The notes beneath the pieces were generated by a model that worked only from the letters and a program-made list of their open reading frames with translations, did not search any database and was not told where the DNA came from. Shown piece by piece: positions 17,414-26,779 of a DNA stretch of 64,000 nucleotides (position 1 is its first letter; every line of letters starts with the position of its first letter). A program made the position numbers and the translations under genes. The stretch is from Polyangiaceae bacterium (GTDB lineage Bacteria > Myxococcota_A > Polyangia > Polyangiales > Polyangiaceae): positions 161,275 through 225,274 of the forward strand of contig JABFXY010000039.1 of assembly GCA_013361525.1 (NCBI GenBank), written 5' to 3'.

Positions 17414-17931
17414 CCGACGCCGACCGCGCCGCGGACCTCACCCGCCTGTGCCGCACCTGCGGCGTCTGCTGCAACGGCGTGATGTTCGCGTACGTCGAGG
17501 TCGAGAAATCCGAGATGCGCGCCGACACGCGCAGGCGGCTGCACGTCCTCGAGGCGGAGAATCGCTTCACCCTCCCCTGCTGCGAGCACGGCCCCGAAGG
17601 CTGCCAGGTCTACGACGATCGGCCTTCGATCTGCCGCAGCTACACCTGCGCGCTCTACGACGAATACAAAGAGACCGGCGAAGAGCTCGATCGCAAGCTG
17701 ATGCGCGTCGAGCGCATCAAGCAGCTCGTCGCGACCATCCGCGCGCGACGTCGCGGGGCCGCCGATCACGAGTGGTTGCCCCGCGCGATCTCCGAGATGC
17801 TCGCTGTCGGAAAGCCGACCGACGTGGAGCGCGAGCTCCTGCTCGATGTCGCGGAGCTCGCGATGCGCCTGCAACGCGATATCGGGTGGAGCCCGAAGCC
17901 GATCGAAAAAGCGCCCGAACCGGGAGACTAG
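17410..17931 (+). CDS. YkgJ-family cysteine-cluster protein
   Basis: The 173-aa protein has the N-terminal CRTCGVCCNG motif (Cys14, 17, 20 and 21), then LPCCEHGPEGCQVYDDRPSICR and a further YTCALY. These are the eight-cysteine arrangement of the YkgJ (CxxCxxCC) family, presumed to bind Zn or an Fe-S cluster. No catalytic function is established for the family. It overlaps the PRMT-like gene by 4 bp and is followed after 5 bp by the nucleotidyltransferase gene, so it belongs to the lasso operon. Confidence 0.85.
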   Translation: MTDADRAADLTRLCRTCGVCCNGVMFAYVEVEKSEMRADTRRRLHVLEAENRFTLPCCEHGPEGCQVYDDRPSICRSYTCALYDEYKETGEELDRKLMRVERIKQLVATIRARRRGAADHEWLPRAISEMLAVGKPTDVERELLLDVAELAMRLQRDIGWSPKPIEKAPEPGD

Positions 17932-17936
17932 GCATC

Positions 17937-19013
17937 ATGGCCGCGGCCCGAGCGCTTCTTCGTTACGTCCACGCGCGAGCTGCGACGCAAATCGCAGAGC
18001 CGTCGGATCTGCTCGACACCGCGCGCGAGCTCGAGCTCGAGGGTGCGCTCTACGCAGCGCTTCGCAGGCGCGGCGAGTCGGACCGGATCCCCGCGACCGC
18101 GCTCGAAGAGCTGCGACGGGTCCACGTCGAGAACGCAGCGCACGCCATGGAAGTCCTGCGCTGCACCCGCGAGCTCGAGGAGGCGCTGCGCTCGGCGGGC
18201 GTCGAGATGGCCCCCCTCAAAGGTGTCGCGTTGCTCGACGCCGGTGTGCTCCCGAACCCCGGGATCCGCTTTTGTCTCGACCTCGACGTCCTCACGCGAC
18301 CCAAAGATCGCGAGCGCGTCCGCGCTGTCCTCGAACGCCTCGGATACGCGAGCGCCGGGCTCGGCGGCGCACCGAAACACCTGCCGGAGTACCGTCGCGG
18401 CACGATGATCGTCGAGGTGCACGAGGTCGCGTTCTGGGATCGCGCCGGAAAAAAATACGGGTTCGACGAGCTCGCGACGGAGCGTGATCCGCTTGCTTTC
18501 ACGCTGGTTCATCTCGTTCACCACCTCCACGTGAGCTCGGTCACGACACCGTCGCTCGTCGCGAAGACGATCGGTGACGTCGTCGCGGTGCTCGAGGACG
18601 ATCGAGCACCGCGCGTGGTTGAACGGGCTCGAGAGCTCGCGCTGTCGGTCGGGCTCGAACGCGAGCTCGACGGGCTCGTTTCGGTTGTGACGAGTCTCAT
18701 CGGCGGTGACCTGCCCGACCCGGGCGCAGAAGCGGTGTTTGCGCTCTGCGATTCGACCTCCGAGACGGAGCATGCATGGCGCGTGATCGCGTATTACGCG
18801 CGGGCAATCACCACCGGGCCGTCATGGTTCCGAACGGAGCTGCTTCGTGCGATTTTCGCGCCGAACAGCACCACCAGCGGGTCGAGAGCGACACCCACAG
18901 GACGGTGGAGAGCCGCACCCAGATACGCCGCGCGCTCGGTGCAGATCGCGTATCGCGCCGTGGATCGCTTGTCTCGGGCGGTCATCCGAGACAGAACGCC
19001 TCGCCGACGATGA
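17937..19013 (+). CDS. Nucleotidyltransferase-family protein (NTP_transf_5-like)
   Basis: The 358-aa protein starts at ATG 17937, 5 bp after the preceding stop. It has the pattern of the uncharacterised nucleotidyltransferase family common in RiPP and polysaccharide loci: an N-terminal helical region, APLKGVALLDAG (about 97-108), then the paired-Asp motif IRFCLDLDVLTRPKD (about 116-130), and IVEVHEVAFWDR further on. In lasso clusters this family co-occurs with the HprK-like kinase, as in paeninodin-type clusters. Its substrate is unknown. The stop overlaps the next start (ATGA). Confidence 0.8.
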   Translation: MAAARALLRYVHARAATQIAEPSDLLDTARELELEGALYAALRRRGESDRIPATALEELRRVHVENAAHAMEVLRCTRELEEALRSAGVEMAPLKGVALLDAGVLPNPGIRFCLDLDVLTRPKDRERVRAVLERLGYASAGLGGAPKHLPEYRRGTMIVEVHEVAFWDRAGKKYGFDELATERDPLAFTLVHLVHHLHVSSVTTPSLVAKTIGDVVAVLEDDRAPRVVERARELALSVGLERELDGLVSVVTSLIGGDLPDPGAEAVFALCDSTSETEHAWRVIAYYARAITTGPSWFRTELLRAIFAPNSTTSGSRATPTGRWRAAPRYAARSVQIAYRAVDRLSRAVIRDRTPRRR

Positions 19014-20017
19014 ATCGACTGCGAATGGGTCTGTTGGGTGCCGGACGCTGGGGCACCAACTACGTGAAGCTGCTCGCGGAGCACCCCGCATTCGAGCTCA
19101 CGGCCGCCTTCGATCCCGATCCGCAGGCACTTGCTCGCGTCGAGGCGATCGCACCACGAGCCGTCGCCCCGTCGGCCGACGCAGTGATCGGCGCAGGCGT
19201 CGATGCGCTGGTCATCGCAACACCGGCATCGACACACGCAGCGTTGAGCTGTCGCGCGCTCGAAGCGGGACTGCACGTTCTCGTCGAGAAACCGCTCGCG
19301 ACCAACGTCCATGATGCTCGGCGGATCGCGCGAGCCGCAGGTGGACGTGTCGTGCTCGTTGGGCACGTCGTCTTCCACGTTCCGGTGCTCGCCCATTTGA
19401 TAGACCGACTCGAGTTGCTCGGCACGCCGTCGGTCACGAGACACGTGCGTATCAGCTCCGGCGCGCGCCACTCGACGGAAGACACGGTGTGGGCGCTCGG
19501 TCCGCATGACGTCGCGCTCGCCCTCCGCATGCAGCGCGGCGTCCCGTCTGCCGTCCGTGCTCGCTCCTCGGGCCCGGCAGTGGAGGCTGTCGCGCGCTTC
19601 TCGAACGGTGCGGAGAGCCGCTTCCATTTCTCACGCGCCGGCGCAGGGCCGATTCGCGAGCTCGAGGTCGAAGGCGATGGATATCGACTGCGCGCGGACG
19701 AACGGAACGGACGATTCGAAGAATGCGTCGACGGGTGCACGAGTGAGATCGTCGTCGGAACGACCACTGCTCCACTGCGCGCGCAATGCGAGCATTTCCG
19801 ATCGTGCATCGCCGGCGAATCCGAGCCTGTCGAAGCGGTCGCCGACAACGTCGCCAACGTGCGCGTGCTTTCGGCGATGGCACAATCCCTCGCGAACGGC
19901 GGCGGCTGGATCTCAATCGAGCCGGAAAACATCGGCCAGGACGCACTTCGGAGCGCGCCGTCGAGTGAGGCAGGTTGGCACTCGTTGAACGCGGCAGCCT
20001 TAGCTGCATCTGACTAG
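19010..20017 (+). CDS. Gfo/Idh/MocA-family oxidoreductase
   Basis: The ATG at 19010 overlaps the upstream stop. The 335-aa NAD(P)-dependent sugar dehydrogenase-like enzyme has a Rossmann motif MGLLGAGRWGTNYVKLL (6-22), the typical VIATPASTHA strand (about 70-79) and the EKPLATN catalytic-lysine motif (about 95-101). LGPHDVALAL carries the usual His. Such enzymes act on sugar nucleotides or inositols. It may end the lasso operon or begin the polysaccharide locus that follows; its substrate cannot be read from sequence. Confidence 0.85.
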   Translation: MNRLRMGLLGAGRWGTNYVKLLAEHPAFELTAAFDPDPQALARVEAIAPRAVAPSADAVIGAGVDALVIATPASTHAALSCRALEAGLHVLVEKPLATNVHDARRIARAAGGRVVLVGHVVFHVPVLAHLIDRLELLGTPSVTRHVRISSGARHSTEDTVWALGPHDVALALRMQRGVPSAVRARSSGPAVEAVARFSNGAESRFHFSRAGAGPIRELEVEGDGYRLRADERNGRFEECVDGCTSEIVVGTTTAPLRAQCEHFRSCIAGESEPVEAVADNVANVRVLSAMAQSLANGGGWISIEPENIGQDALRSAPSSEAGWHSLNAAALAASD

Positions 20018-20030
20018 GAGCCTCGGACCA

Positions 20031-20051
20031 AGGGCGGTAGAGTGCCGCCCT
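20031..20051 (+). terminator. Possible terminator hairpin after oxidoreductase gene
   Basis: AGGGCGG (20031-20037) and CCGCCCT (20045-20051) form a 7-bp perfect stem with a 7-nt loop, 14 bases after the stop at 20017. There is no T-run. It marks a plausible boundary between the lasso and polysaccharide transcripts. Confidence 0.35.
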
Positions 20052-20118
20052 CGCACTTGTTCATCTGCTCAGGCCTCCGCGGCCGAGCGTCCTTCCGCCG
20101 ATTCTGGAGCCGTGGATC

Positions 20119-22404
20119 GTGGCAGCGTTGAAACCGAGACTCGCTTCTGGTCCCAACGCAGGTGGGACAGCTGACCGGCAGCCGATCGTCGATCTGCTCG
20201 CCCTTTGGCGCCCGATCCGCAAATACTGGATCACGACGCTCATGATCGCGGTCGGCACCGCCGTCGCCGCCGGCTTCTGGACCATGGGCCAGCCGAAGAT
20301 CTACGAGGCGACCGCAACCGTCCAGTTCGATCCCAACCCACCTCGCCCGCTCGGCAACAAGGTCGACACGGTGGTCGAGATGGGCAGCGGCGCCGTCTGG
20401 GACACGCGCGAGTACTACGAGACGCAGTACCAGATTCTGCAGAGCCGGCGGGTCGCGCTGGCCGTCGTTCGTCAGCTCGGCCTCGAGCACGACGGCGCGT
20501 TCCTGATGAACCTGCCGCCGAATCAGAAGCCGCCCGCGAACTTCCAGCCATGGTCGGAGGAAGACGCGGCCGACAACGTCCGGTGGCGCATTCGCGTCGA
20601 GGCGGTGAAGCAATCGCGCATCGCGCTCGTCCGCTTTCAAGACGCGAACCCCGAGCGCGCCGCGCGCATCCTCAAGACGATCGTCGAGGTGTATCGCGAG
20701 GCCAACCTCGAGACGGCGCTCGAATCGACGGACGACGCGGCGCAGTGGCTCCGCACGGAGCACGACAAGCTGTCGAACGAGCTCGAGAAGAACGAGACCG
20801 CGCTCCACGAATTCAAGAAGGAGAAGAACATCCTGTCTGTCGATTTCGACGACAAGTCGAACCTCCTTCGCGAAGAGATCGGACAGCTCAACCAGGCGCT
20901 CACCGCGATTCGCATCCAGCGCGAGCAAGTCTCCGCACGCCGAAACCAGCTCGCCAAGGTGAAGGGCGGCGACCCCGCGGTCCTTCCGGCAAACGAGCTG
21001 CTGCAGAGCAACGTCTTGTCCTCGCTGCGCTCGGACTACGTCGCGACCGTGCGGGAGGTCGAATCGCTCAAGAAGAGCGGGCTCGGCAGCAACCATCCCG
21101 ACATGCTCGCTGCCGTGGCGCAATCGAACACCGCACGTGACGCTCTTCTCGCCGAGGTACGCAACATCCAAGGGTCGCTCGACAACGAGCTCCGCGGCGT
21201 GATGGAGCAGGAAGGTGGGGTGTCCGGCCTCTACGACAAGGCACGCAACGAGGCCCTCGAGCTCAACCTCAACGAGATCGAATACAACAAGCGTCGCCGC
21301 GCCAAGGAAAACACCGAGAAGCTCTACGCCCTCGTCCTCGAGCGCGCCAAAGAGAGCGACATGGCGCGGCGCCTCCGCGTCAACAACGTCACCATCGTCG
21401 ACGAGCCCACCGTCCCCAAGGGTCCGATCAAGCCCAACGTCCCGCTCAACATCGCGGGCGGCATCATCGTCGGGCTCCTCCTCGGCATCGGCGCGGCGTA
21501 CGGCCGCGGGCTCCTGGACCGCACGGTGAAGACGCCGGACGACGTCGAGGCGATCCTCAACACGACGTTCCTCGGCCTCATCCCGGAAATCGATCCGAAG
21601 ACGCAGGCGCAGCGACGAAGGCGGCGCGCACCAGGGCCACAGGCAGCCCCCGAGCTCGTCGTTCATCACACACCGCTCAGCGGCACAGCCGAAGCTGCGC
21701 GTGCCGTTCGAACGAATCTGCTCTTCATGGCGCCCGACAAACCGTTCCGCACGTTGCTCGTCACGAGCGCCGGACCGGCCGAGGGCAAGACGACCGTCGC
21801 CTGTTGTGTCGCGACGGCGATGGCGCAGGCCGGAAAACGCGTCCTGCTCATCGACGCCGATCTTCGCCGTCCGCGCGTACATCGCATCTTCGGCGGGCGC
21901 GGGATGTCGCAAGGTCTGACGAGCGCCCTGCTCGACGAAAACGCGATCGACGTCTCGATCGAGACCGAGGTTCCGAACCTTCGCGTATTGCCGGCTGGTC
22001 CTCTGCCGCCCAACCCGTCGGAGCTTCTGCAGAGCGAACGGTTCAAGGCGTACCTCCGCAAGATGAGCGAGCGTTACGACCAGGTCATCTTGGACAGCCC
22101 GCCCATCGTCGCCGTGACCGACGCCGTGATCTTGTCGACGACCGTCGACGCGACCGTCCTCGTCGTGCGCGCCTTCAAGACGACGAAGGACCTCGCCAAA
22201 CACGCGCTTCGCCAGCTGCAAGACATCAGCGCGAACATGGCCGGCACCGTCCTCAACGCCGTGAACCTGTCGAAGGACGAATATCGGTATTCGTACCAAT
22301 ATTACCGCCGTGACAATTACTACTCGACGGACGCGCACCAACCGACCCACGGACCGGATGGTGGCGGCAGCGGTGACGGAGCGAGCGCCTCTCCGCCCAA
22401 CTGA
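20119..22404 (+). CDS. Wzz/Wzc-type polysaccharide co-polymerase with BY-kinase domain
   Basis: The 761-aa inner-membrane protein controls polysaccharide chain length and export. A GTG start at 20119 has GGAG upstream. Transmembrane segment 1 is near residues 38-55, a large periplasmic coiled-coil region spans about 60-440, and transmembrane segment 2 (AGGIIVGLLLGIGAAYG) lies near 455. The cytoplasmic BY-kinase has Walker A SAGPAEGKTT, Walker A' LLIDADLRRP and Walker B VILDSPP. The C-terminal tyrosine cluster YRYSYQYYRRDNYY is the autophosphorylation tail. It heads the exopolysaccharide locus, and carA follows 56 bp downstream on the same strand. Confidence 0.95.
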   Translation: MAALKPRLASGPNAGGTADRQPIVDLLALWRPIRKYWITTLMIAVGTAVAAGFWTMGQPKIYEATATVQFDPNPPRPLGNKVDTVVEMGSGAVWDTREYYETQYQILQSRRVALAVVRQLGLEHDGAFLMNLPPNQKPPANFQPWSEEDAADNVRWRIRVEAVKQSRIALVRFQDANPERAARILKTIVEVYREANLETALESTDDAAQWLRTEHDKLSNELEKNETALHEFKKEKNILSVDFDDKSNLLREEIGQLNQALTAIRIQREQVSARRNQLAKVKGGDPAVLPANELLQSNVLSSLRSDYVATVREVESLKKSGLGSNHPDMLAAVAQSNTARDALLAEVRNIQGSLDNELRGVMEQEGGVSGLYDKARNEALELNLNEIEYNKRRRAKENTEKLYALVLERAKESDMARRLRVNNVTIVDEPTVPKGPIKPNVPLNIAGGIIVGLLLGIGAAYGRGLLDRTVKTPDDVEAILNTTFLGLIPEIDPKTQAQRRRRRAPGPQAAPELVVHHTPLSGTAEAARAVRTNLLFMAPDKPFRTLLVTSAGPAEGKTTVACCVATAMAQAGKRVLLIDADLRRPRVHRIFGGRGMSQGLTSALLDENAIDVSIETEVPNLRVLPAGPLPPNPSELLQSERFKAYLRKMSERYDQVILDSPPIVAVTDAVILSTTVDATVLVVRAFKTTKDLAKHALRQLQDISANMAGTVLNAVNLSKDEYRYSYQYYRRDNYYSTDAHQPTHGPDGGGSGDGASASPPN

Positions 22405-22460
22405 TCACGACCCGGCTGATCCATGAGCTCGGCGCGCGATCGCCGGGGTGCTCGCGAACC

Positions 22461-23558
22461 ATGAAGTTGATCCTCGAGGACGGAACGACGCTCGACGGCG
22501 AGCCTTTCGGCGCGCAAGCGAGCGTCACGGGCGAGGTCGTCTTCAACACGGCGATGAGCGGCTATGTCGAGACGCTCACGGATCCCTCGTACCGCGGACA
22601 GATCCTGGTTCTCACGTATCCGTTGATTGGCAATTACGGCGTGCCGGCTGCGCGCGAGCGCGGCTCGATCGACGGCCCGTTCGAGTCCGATCACATTCAG
22701 GTCCAAGGGCTGGTCGTCGGGAGCTACTCACGTACGTACAGCCATTACGCCGCGACGCGGTCGCTCGGCGACTGGCTTTCGAGCGAAGGCGTCCCGGCGG
22801 TAACGAGCATCGACACCCGCGCGCTCACGCGAAAGCTGCGCGAGGTCGGCACCATGAAGGGCTGGCTCGTTCCGAGTGAAGTGGACGTCGACGACGCCAA
22901 ACGAACCGCGCGCGCGGTCGAAATGCACGACGAAGTCTTCCGCCTGGTCGCCCCGCGCCAGCCGATTCGTCACGACGGCGGCGAGCAACGCATCCTCGTC
23001 ATCGACGCCGGCGCGAAAGACAACATCGTACGCTCGCTCCTCGACCGCGGATGCAGCGTGACCCGCGCGCCCTGGCACTCCCCCGTCTTGGAGCTCGCGG
23101 CGGAGGCAGACGGCATCCTGATCGGCAATGGCCCCGGCGACCCGAAGGACCTCGCGCCGCTGGTCGCGAACATTCGCGCCCTGCTATCCAGCTTTCGCGG
23201 TCCGATCTTCGGAGTTTGCCTCGGTAACCAGCTGCTCGCGCTCGCGGCCGGTGGCGACACCTACAAGCTGCCGTACGGCCACCGCGGCGTGAACCAACCG
23301 GTGGAAGACCTGCTGACGCGCCGCTCGTACATCACGAGCCAGAATCACGGATATGCCGTCAAGGACGGCTCGCTCGGCAAGGATTGGGAGCCCTGGTTCG
23401 TCAACGTGAACGACGGCACGAACGAGGGTATCCGTAGCCGGACGCGGCCCTTCTTCTCCGTGCAATTCCACCCGGAGGCGGCCCCCGGACCGGAGGATAC
23501 GGCGTTTCTCTTCGACGACTTCTTGCGCCACGTCGGCGCCATGAAGCGAGGGGGCTGA
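22461..23558 (+). CDS. carA: Carbamoyl-phosphate synthase small subunit CarA
   Basis: The 365-aa glutaminase subunit hydrolyses Gln to supply ammonia to CarB. The N-terminal CPSase domain includes EVVFNTAMSGYVETLTDPSY. The class I glutaminase nucleophile Cys lies in FGVCLGNQLLALAAGG, with catalytic His and Glu in VQFHPEAAPG. GHRGVNQPVEDL and YITSQNHGYAV are typical. It is followed after 2 bp by carB. Its location inside a polysaccharide locus, close to a carbamoyltransferase, is notable. Confidence 0.96.
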   Translation: MKLILEDGTTLDGEPFGAQASVTGEVVFNTAMSGYVETLTDPSYRGQILVLTYPLIGNYGVPAARERGSIDGPFESDHIQVQGLVVGSYSRTYSHYAATRSLGDWLSSEGVPAVTSIDTRALTRKLREVGTMKGWLVPSEVDVDDAKRTARAVEMHDEVFRLVAPRQPIRHDGGEQRILVIDAGAKDNIVRSLLDRGCSVTRAPWHSPVLELAAEADGILIGNGPGDPKDLAPLVANIRALLSSFRGPIFGVCLGNQLLALAAGGDTYKLPYGHRGVNQPVEDLLTRRSYITSQNHGYAVKDGSLGKDWEPWFVNVNDGTNEGIRSRTRPFFSVQFHPEAAPGPEDTAFLFDDFLRHVGAMKRGG

Positions 23559-23560
23559 CG

Positions 23561-26500
23561 GTGTACGGCGCATACCATCCGCGCAAACCGAAGCGTGTCC
23601 TCGTCCTCGGCTCCGGCGCGCTGCAAATCGGCCAAGCGGGGGAGTTCGACTATTCGGGCTCGCAAGCACTGAAGGCCTTCAAAGAAGAAGGCGTCTTCAC
23701 CGTATTGGTCAATCCGAACATCGCGACCATTCAGACCAGCGAGGGGCTCGCCGACAAGATCTACCTGACGGCGGTGACGCCCGAGTTTGTCGAACGAATC
23801 ATCGTCAAAGAGGAAGTCGACGCAATCGCGCTCTCGTTCGGCGGTCAGACGGCGCTCAATTGCGGATTGGAGCTCGCAGCCGCGGGGGTGCTCGACCGGT
23901 ACGGCGTCCGTGTCCTCGGTACGCCGATCGACACCATCCGCGACACCGAGGATCGAGCGCGCTTCATCGAGCGGCTCGCGGAGATCGGGGTTTGCACGGC
24001 GCGGGCGCGCGCGTGCCGGTCGCCGGACGAAGCGCGCGCCGCAGCGCTGGAGCTCGGGTTGCCGGTCATGTTGCGCGGGGGCTTCGCGCTCGGCGGCAAA
24101 GGCAGCGGCGTCGTCCGTGACGAGGCCGAGCTCCATGCGGCCGTTCGGCGCGCGTTCGCCGGCGGTGTCCCGCAAGTCCTCGTCGAGGAGGATCTCCGCG
24201 GTTGGAAGGAGATCGAATACGAGGTCGTCCGGGACGCCCGCGACAACTGCATCACCGTCTGCAACATGGAGAACTTCGATCCCATGGGGATCCACACCGG
24301 CGAGTCGATCGTCGTGGCTCCGTCGCAGACGCTCGACGACCGCGAATACCAGATGCTTCGTTCGGTCGCGCTGAAGACGGTGCGGCACCTCGGCGTCGTC
24401 GGTGAATGCAACATTCAATATGCGCTCGATCCGAAGAGCCTCGAATACCGGGTCATCGAGGTGAACGCGCGATTGAGCCGGTCCTCCGCGCTCGCGAGCA
24501 AGGCCACCGGTTACCCGCTCGCGTACGTCGCCGCGAAGATCGCGCTCGGGCGCTCGCTACCCGAGATACCGAACTCGATCACGCGCCGCACGACGGCCTT
24601 CTTCGAGCCCGCGCTCGATTACCTCGTTTGCAAAATGCCTCGCTGGGACCTCGGAAAGTTCCGCGGGGCGGACCTTCGGATCGGCAGCGAGATGAAGAGC
24701 GTCGGCGAGGTCATGGCGATCGGCCGAACCTTTCCCGAAGTCGTCCAAAAGGCGCTCCGCATGCTCGACATCGGCGTCAAAGGGCTCGACCCCGATGCTT
24801 TCGCCTTCGACGACGTACGCGGTCAGCTCGAGAACGCGACACCGCTCCGCATTTTCGCCGTGGCGAGAGCGTTGCGCGACGGCATGCCCGTCGAGGAGAT
24901 TCACGCGCTGACGAAGATCGACCCCTGGTTCTTGCGCGCGCTGGCCCCTGCGATCGACATCCAAAAAGAGCTCGGCGCCGCCGGTCCCTCGCTCGGCCCG
25001 GCGATGCTCACACGTGCCAAGCGCCTCGGGATGAGCGATCAAATGATCGGCCACCTCGTCGGAAGGCCGCGTGAGGACATTCACGAAGAGCGAACGCGCG
25101 CGAACATCCAACCGCACTATTGCCAAATCGACACCACCGCTGCGGAGTTCCCGGCGGAGACGAATTACCTGTATTCGACGCACCACGCGACCGCGACGGA
25201 CTCCGCACCTTCCTGGCGAAAGAAGATCCTCGTCCTGGGGTCCGGCGCTTATCGGATCGGGTCCAGCGTCGAGTTCGATTGGTGCTGCGTGAACGCCGTC
25301 CGAGCGGCTTCCGAGCTCGGGTACGAGACGATCATGCTGAACTACAACCCGGAGACGGTCAGCACCGATTACGACACGTGCGACAAGCTGATCTTCGACG
25401 AGATCAGCTTGGAGACGGTGCTCGACTTGTACGAGCGGGAGCAGCCGCACGGCGTGGTCGTCAGCATGGGCGGACAAGTGCCCAACAACCTCGCGTTGCG
25501 TCTGCACAAACATGGTGTCCGCATTCTGGGAACACCACCCGAGAGCATCGACATGGCGGAGGACCGAAACAAGTTCTCCGCCCTGCTCGACCGCCTCGGC
25601 ATCGATCAGCCGAAATGGGATCACGTCGTCGACGCGTCATGCGCCGCCGAGAGCGTGGCCAAGCTCGGTGGCTTTCCGGTGCTCGTGCGACCGAGCTACG
25701 TCCTCAGCGGTGCGTCGATGAGCGTCGCGCACGAGCCCAACGAGCTCGAGCGGATCCTCGCCCGCGCGAAGGCCATTTCTCCAGAGCACCCGGTCGTCAT
25801 CTCCAAGTTCGAGGTGCACGCGCGGGAGATCGAAATCGACGCCGTCGGTGACCGCGGCGAGCTCGTCCTGTCCGCCATCAGCGAGCACATCGAGGACGCC
25901 GGTGTTCACAGCGGCGACGCGACGCTCGTCCTTCCGCCGCAAACACTCTCGCTTCCCACCCTGCGCCGTGTCCGTCGAATCGCCGCGAAGATCGCCAAAG
26001 CGCTCGACATCACGGGCCCATTCAACATCCAGCTTCTCGCGAAGAACAACGAAGTCAAAGTCATCGAGTGCAACTTGCGAGCGTCGAGGAGCTTCCCCTT
26101 CGTGTCCAAAGTCACCGGGAAGAACTTCGTTCACGAGGCGATGCGGCGGATGCTCGGCGTTCGCAAACGCATCGAGCCCGCGAGCCTCGACCTCGACTAC
26201 GTCGGTGTCAAAGCGCCGATGTTCTCCTTCTCGCGCCTCACCGGCGCCGATCCGGTGCTCGGCGTCGAAATGGCATCGACCGGTGAGGTCGGTTGTTTCG
26301 GCGACGACCTCCAGGAGGCGCTGCTCCACGCCCTCGTCGCGACGGGCTTCCGCCCGCCGACCAAAGGTGTCCTTTTGTCCCTCGGCCCCCTCGAGGACAA
26401 ATACGGATTTGCCGACGACGCCCGTATCATCGCAAACGACCTGAAGCTCCCCATCTACGCCACCCCCGGCACGGCTGAAGCCTTCACCGCGCTCGGCATC

Positions 26501-26779
26501 CCGTGCACCAGCCTCACCAAAGGCGAAGGCGCCGGCGCCATCCGCGCCATCGAGGACGGCCTCGTCGATCTCGTCATCAACATCCCGCGTGAATACGACG
26601 CGCAAGGTCGCCCTGACGGCTATTGGATTCGCCGCCGCGCCATCGATTGCGGTGTTCCGCTTTTGACCGATCCGCAGCTTGCGCGCGCCGTCATCGAAGC
26701 GATGAGGAGCAAACGCAACGTCGAGCTCGGGGTGTTGTCCTATGACGAGTTTTTGGGGCGCACGCTCGACCCATCATGA
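23561..26779 (+). CDS. carB: Carbamoyl-phosphate synthase large subunit CarB (CAD-like type)
   Basis: The 1072-aa enzyme makes carbamoyl phosphate from bicarbonate, ammonia and 2 ATP. The GTG start is 2 bp after the carA stop. Two ATP-grasp halves are seen (IGQAGEFDYSGSQALKAF at the N-terminus; second half starting LVLGSGAYRIGSSVEFDWCC at about 560), followed by a C-terminal MGS-like regulatory domain. The second-half motif reads IGSSVEFDW, as in eukaryotic CAD/CPS1, instead of the enterobacterial IGQGIEFDY. The 3' end overlaps the convergent glycosyltransferase gene by 6 bp. Confidence 0.96.
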   Translation: MYGAYHPRKPKRVLVLGSGALQIGQAGEFDYSGSQALKAFKEEGVFTVLVNPNIATIQTSEGLADKIYLTAVTPEFVERIIVKEEVDAIALSFGGQTALNCGLELAAAGVLDRYGVRVLGTPIDTIRDTEDRARFIERLAEIGVCTARARACRSPDEARAAALELGLPVMLRGGFALGGKGSGVVRDEAELHAAVRRAFAGGVPQVLVEEDLRGWKEIEYEVVRDARDNCITVCNMENFDPMGIHTGESIVVAPSQTLDDREYQMLRSVALKTVRHLGVVGECNIQYALDPKSLEYRVIEVNARLSRSSALASKATGYPLAYVAAKIALGRSLPEIPNSITRRTTAFFEPALDYLVCKMPRWDLGKFRGADLRIGSEMKSVGEVMAIGRTFPEVVQKALRMLDIGVKGLDPDAFAFDDVRGQLENATPLRIFAVARALRDGMPVEEIHALTKIDPWFLRALAPAIDIQKELGAAGPSLGPAMLTRAKRLGMSDQMIGHLVGRPREDIHEERTRANIQPHYCQIDTTAAEFPAETNYLYSTHHATATDSAPSWRKKILVLGSGAYRIGSSVEFDWCCVNAVRAASELGYETIMLNYNPETVSTDYDTCDKLIFDEISLETVLDLYEREQPHGVVVSMGGQVPNNLALRLHKHGVRILGTPPESIDMAEDRNKFSALLDRLGIDQPKWDHVVDASCAAESVAKLGGFPVLVRPSYVLSGASMSVAHEPNELERILARAKAISPEHPVVISKFEVHAREIEIDAVGDRGELVLSAISEHIEDAGVHSGDATLVLPPQTLSLPTLRRVRRIAAKIAKALDITGPFNIQLLAKNNEVKVIECNLRASRSFPFVSKVTGKNFVHEAMRRMLGVRKRIEPASLDLDYVGVKAPMFSFSRLTGADPVLGVEMASTGEVGCFGDDLQEALLHALVATGFRPPTKGVLLSLGPLEDKYGFADDARIIANDLKLPIYATPGTAEAFTALGIPCTSLTKGEGAGAIRAIEDGLVDLVINIPREYDAQGRPDGYWIRRRAIDCGVPLLTDPQLARAVIEAMRSKRNVELGVLSYDEFLGRTLDPS

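Noticed and set aside
20014..22350. A 778-codon minus-strand frame opposite the Wzc-like gene
   Set aside because: It is a shadow frame: composition is biased and the plus strand has clear Walker motifs and a Tyr tail.
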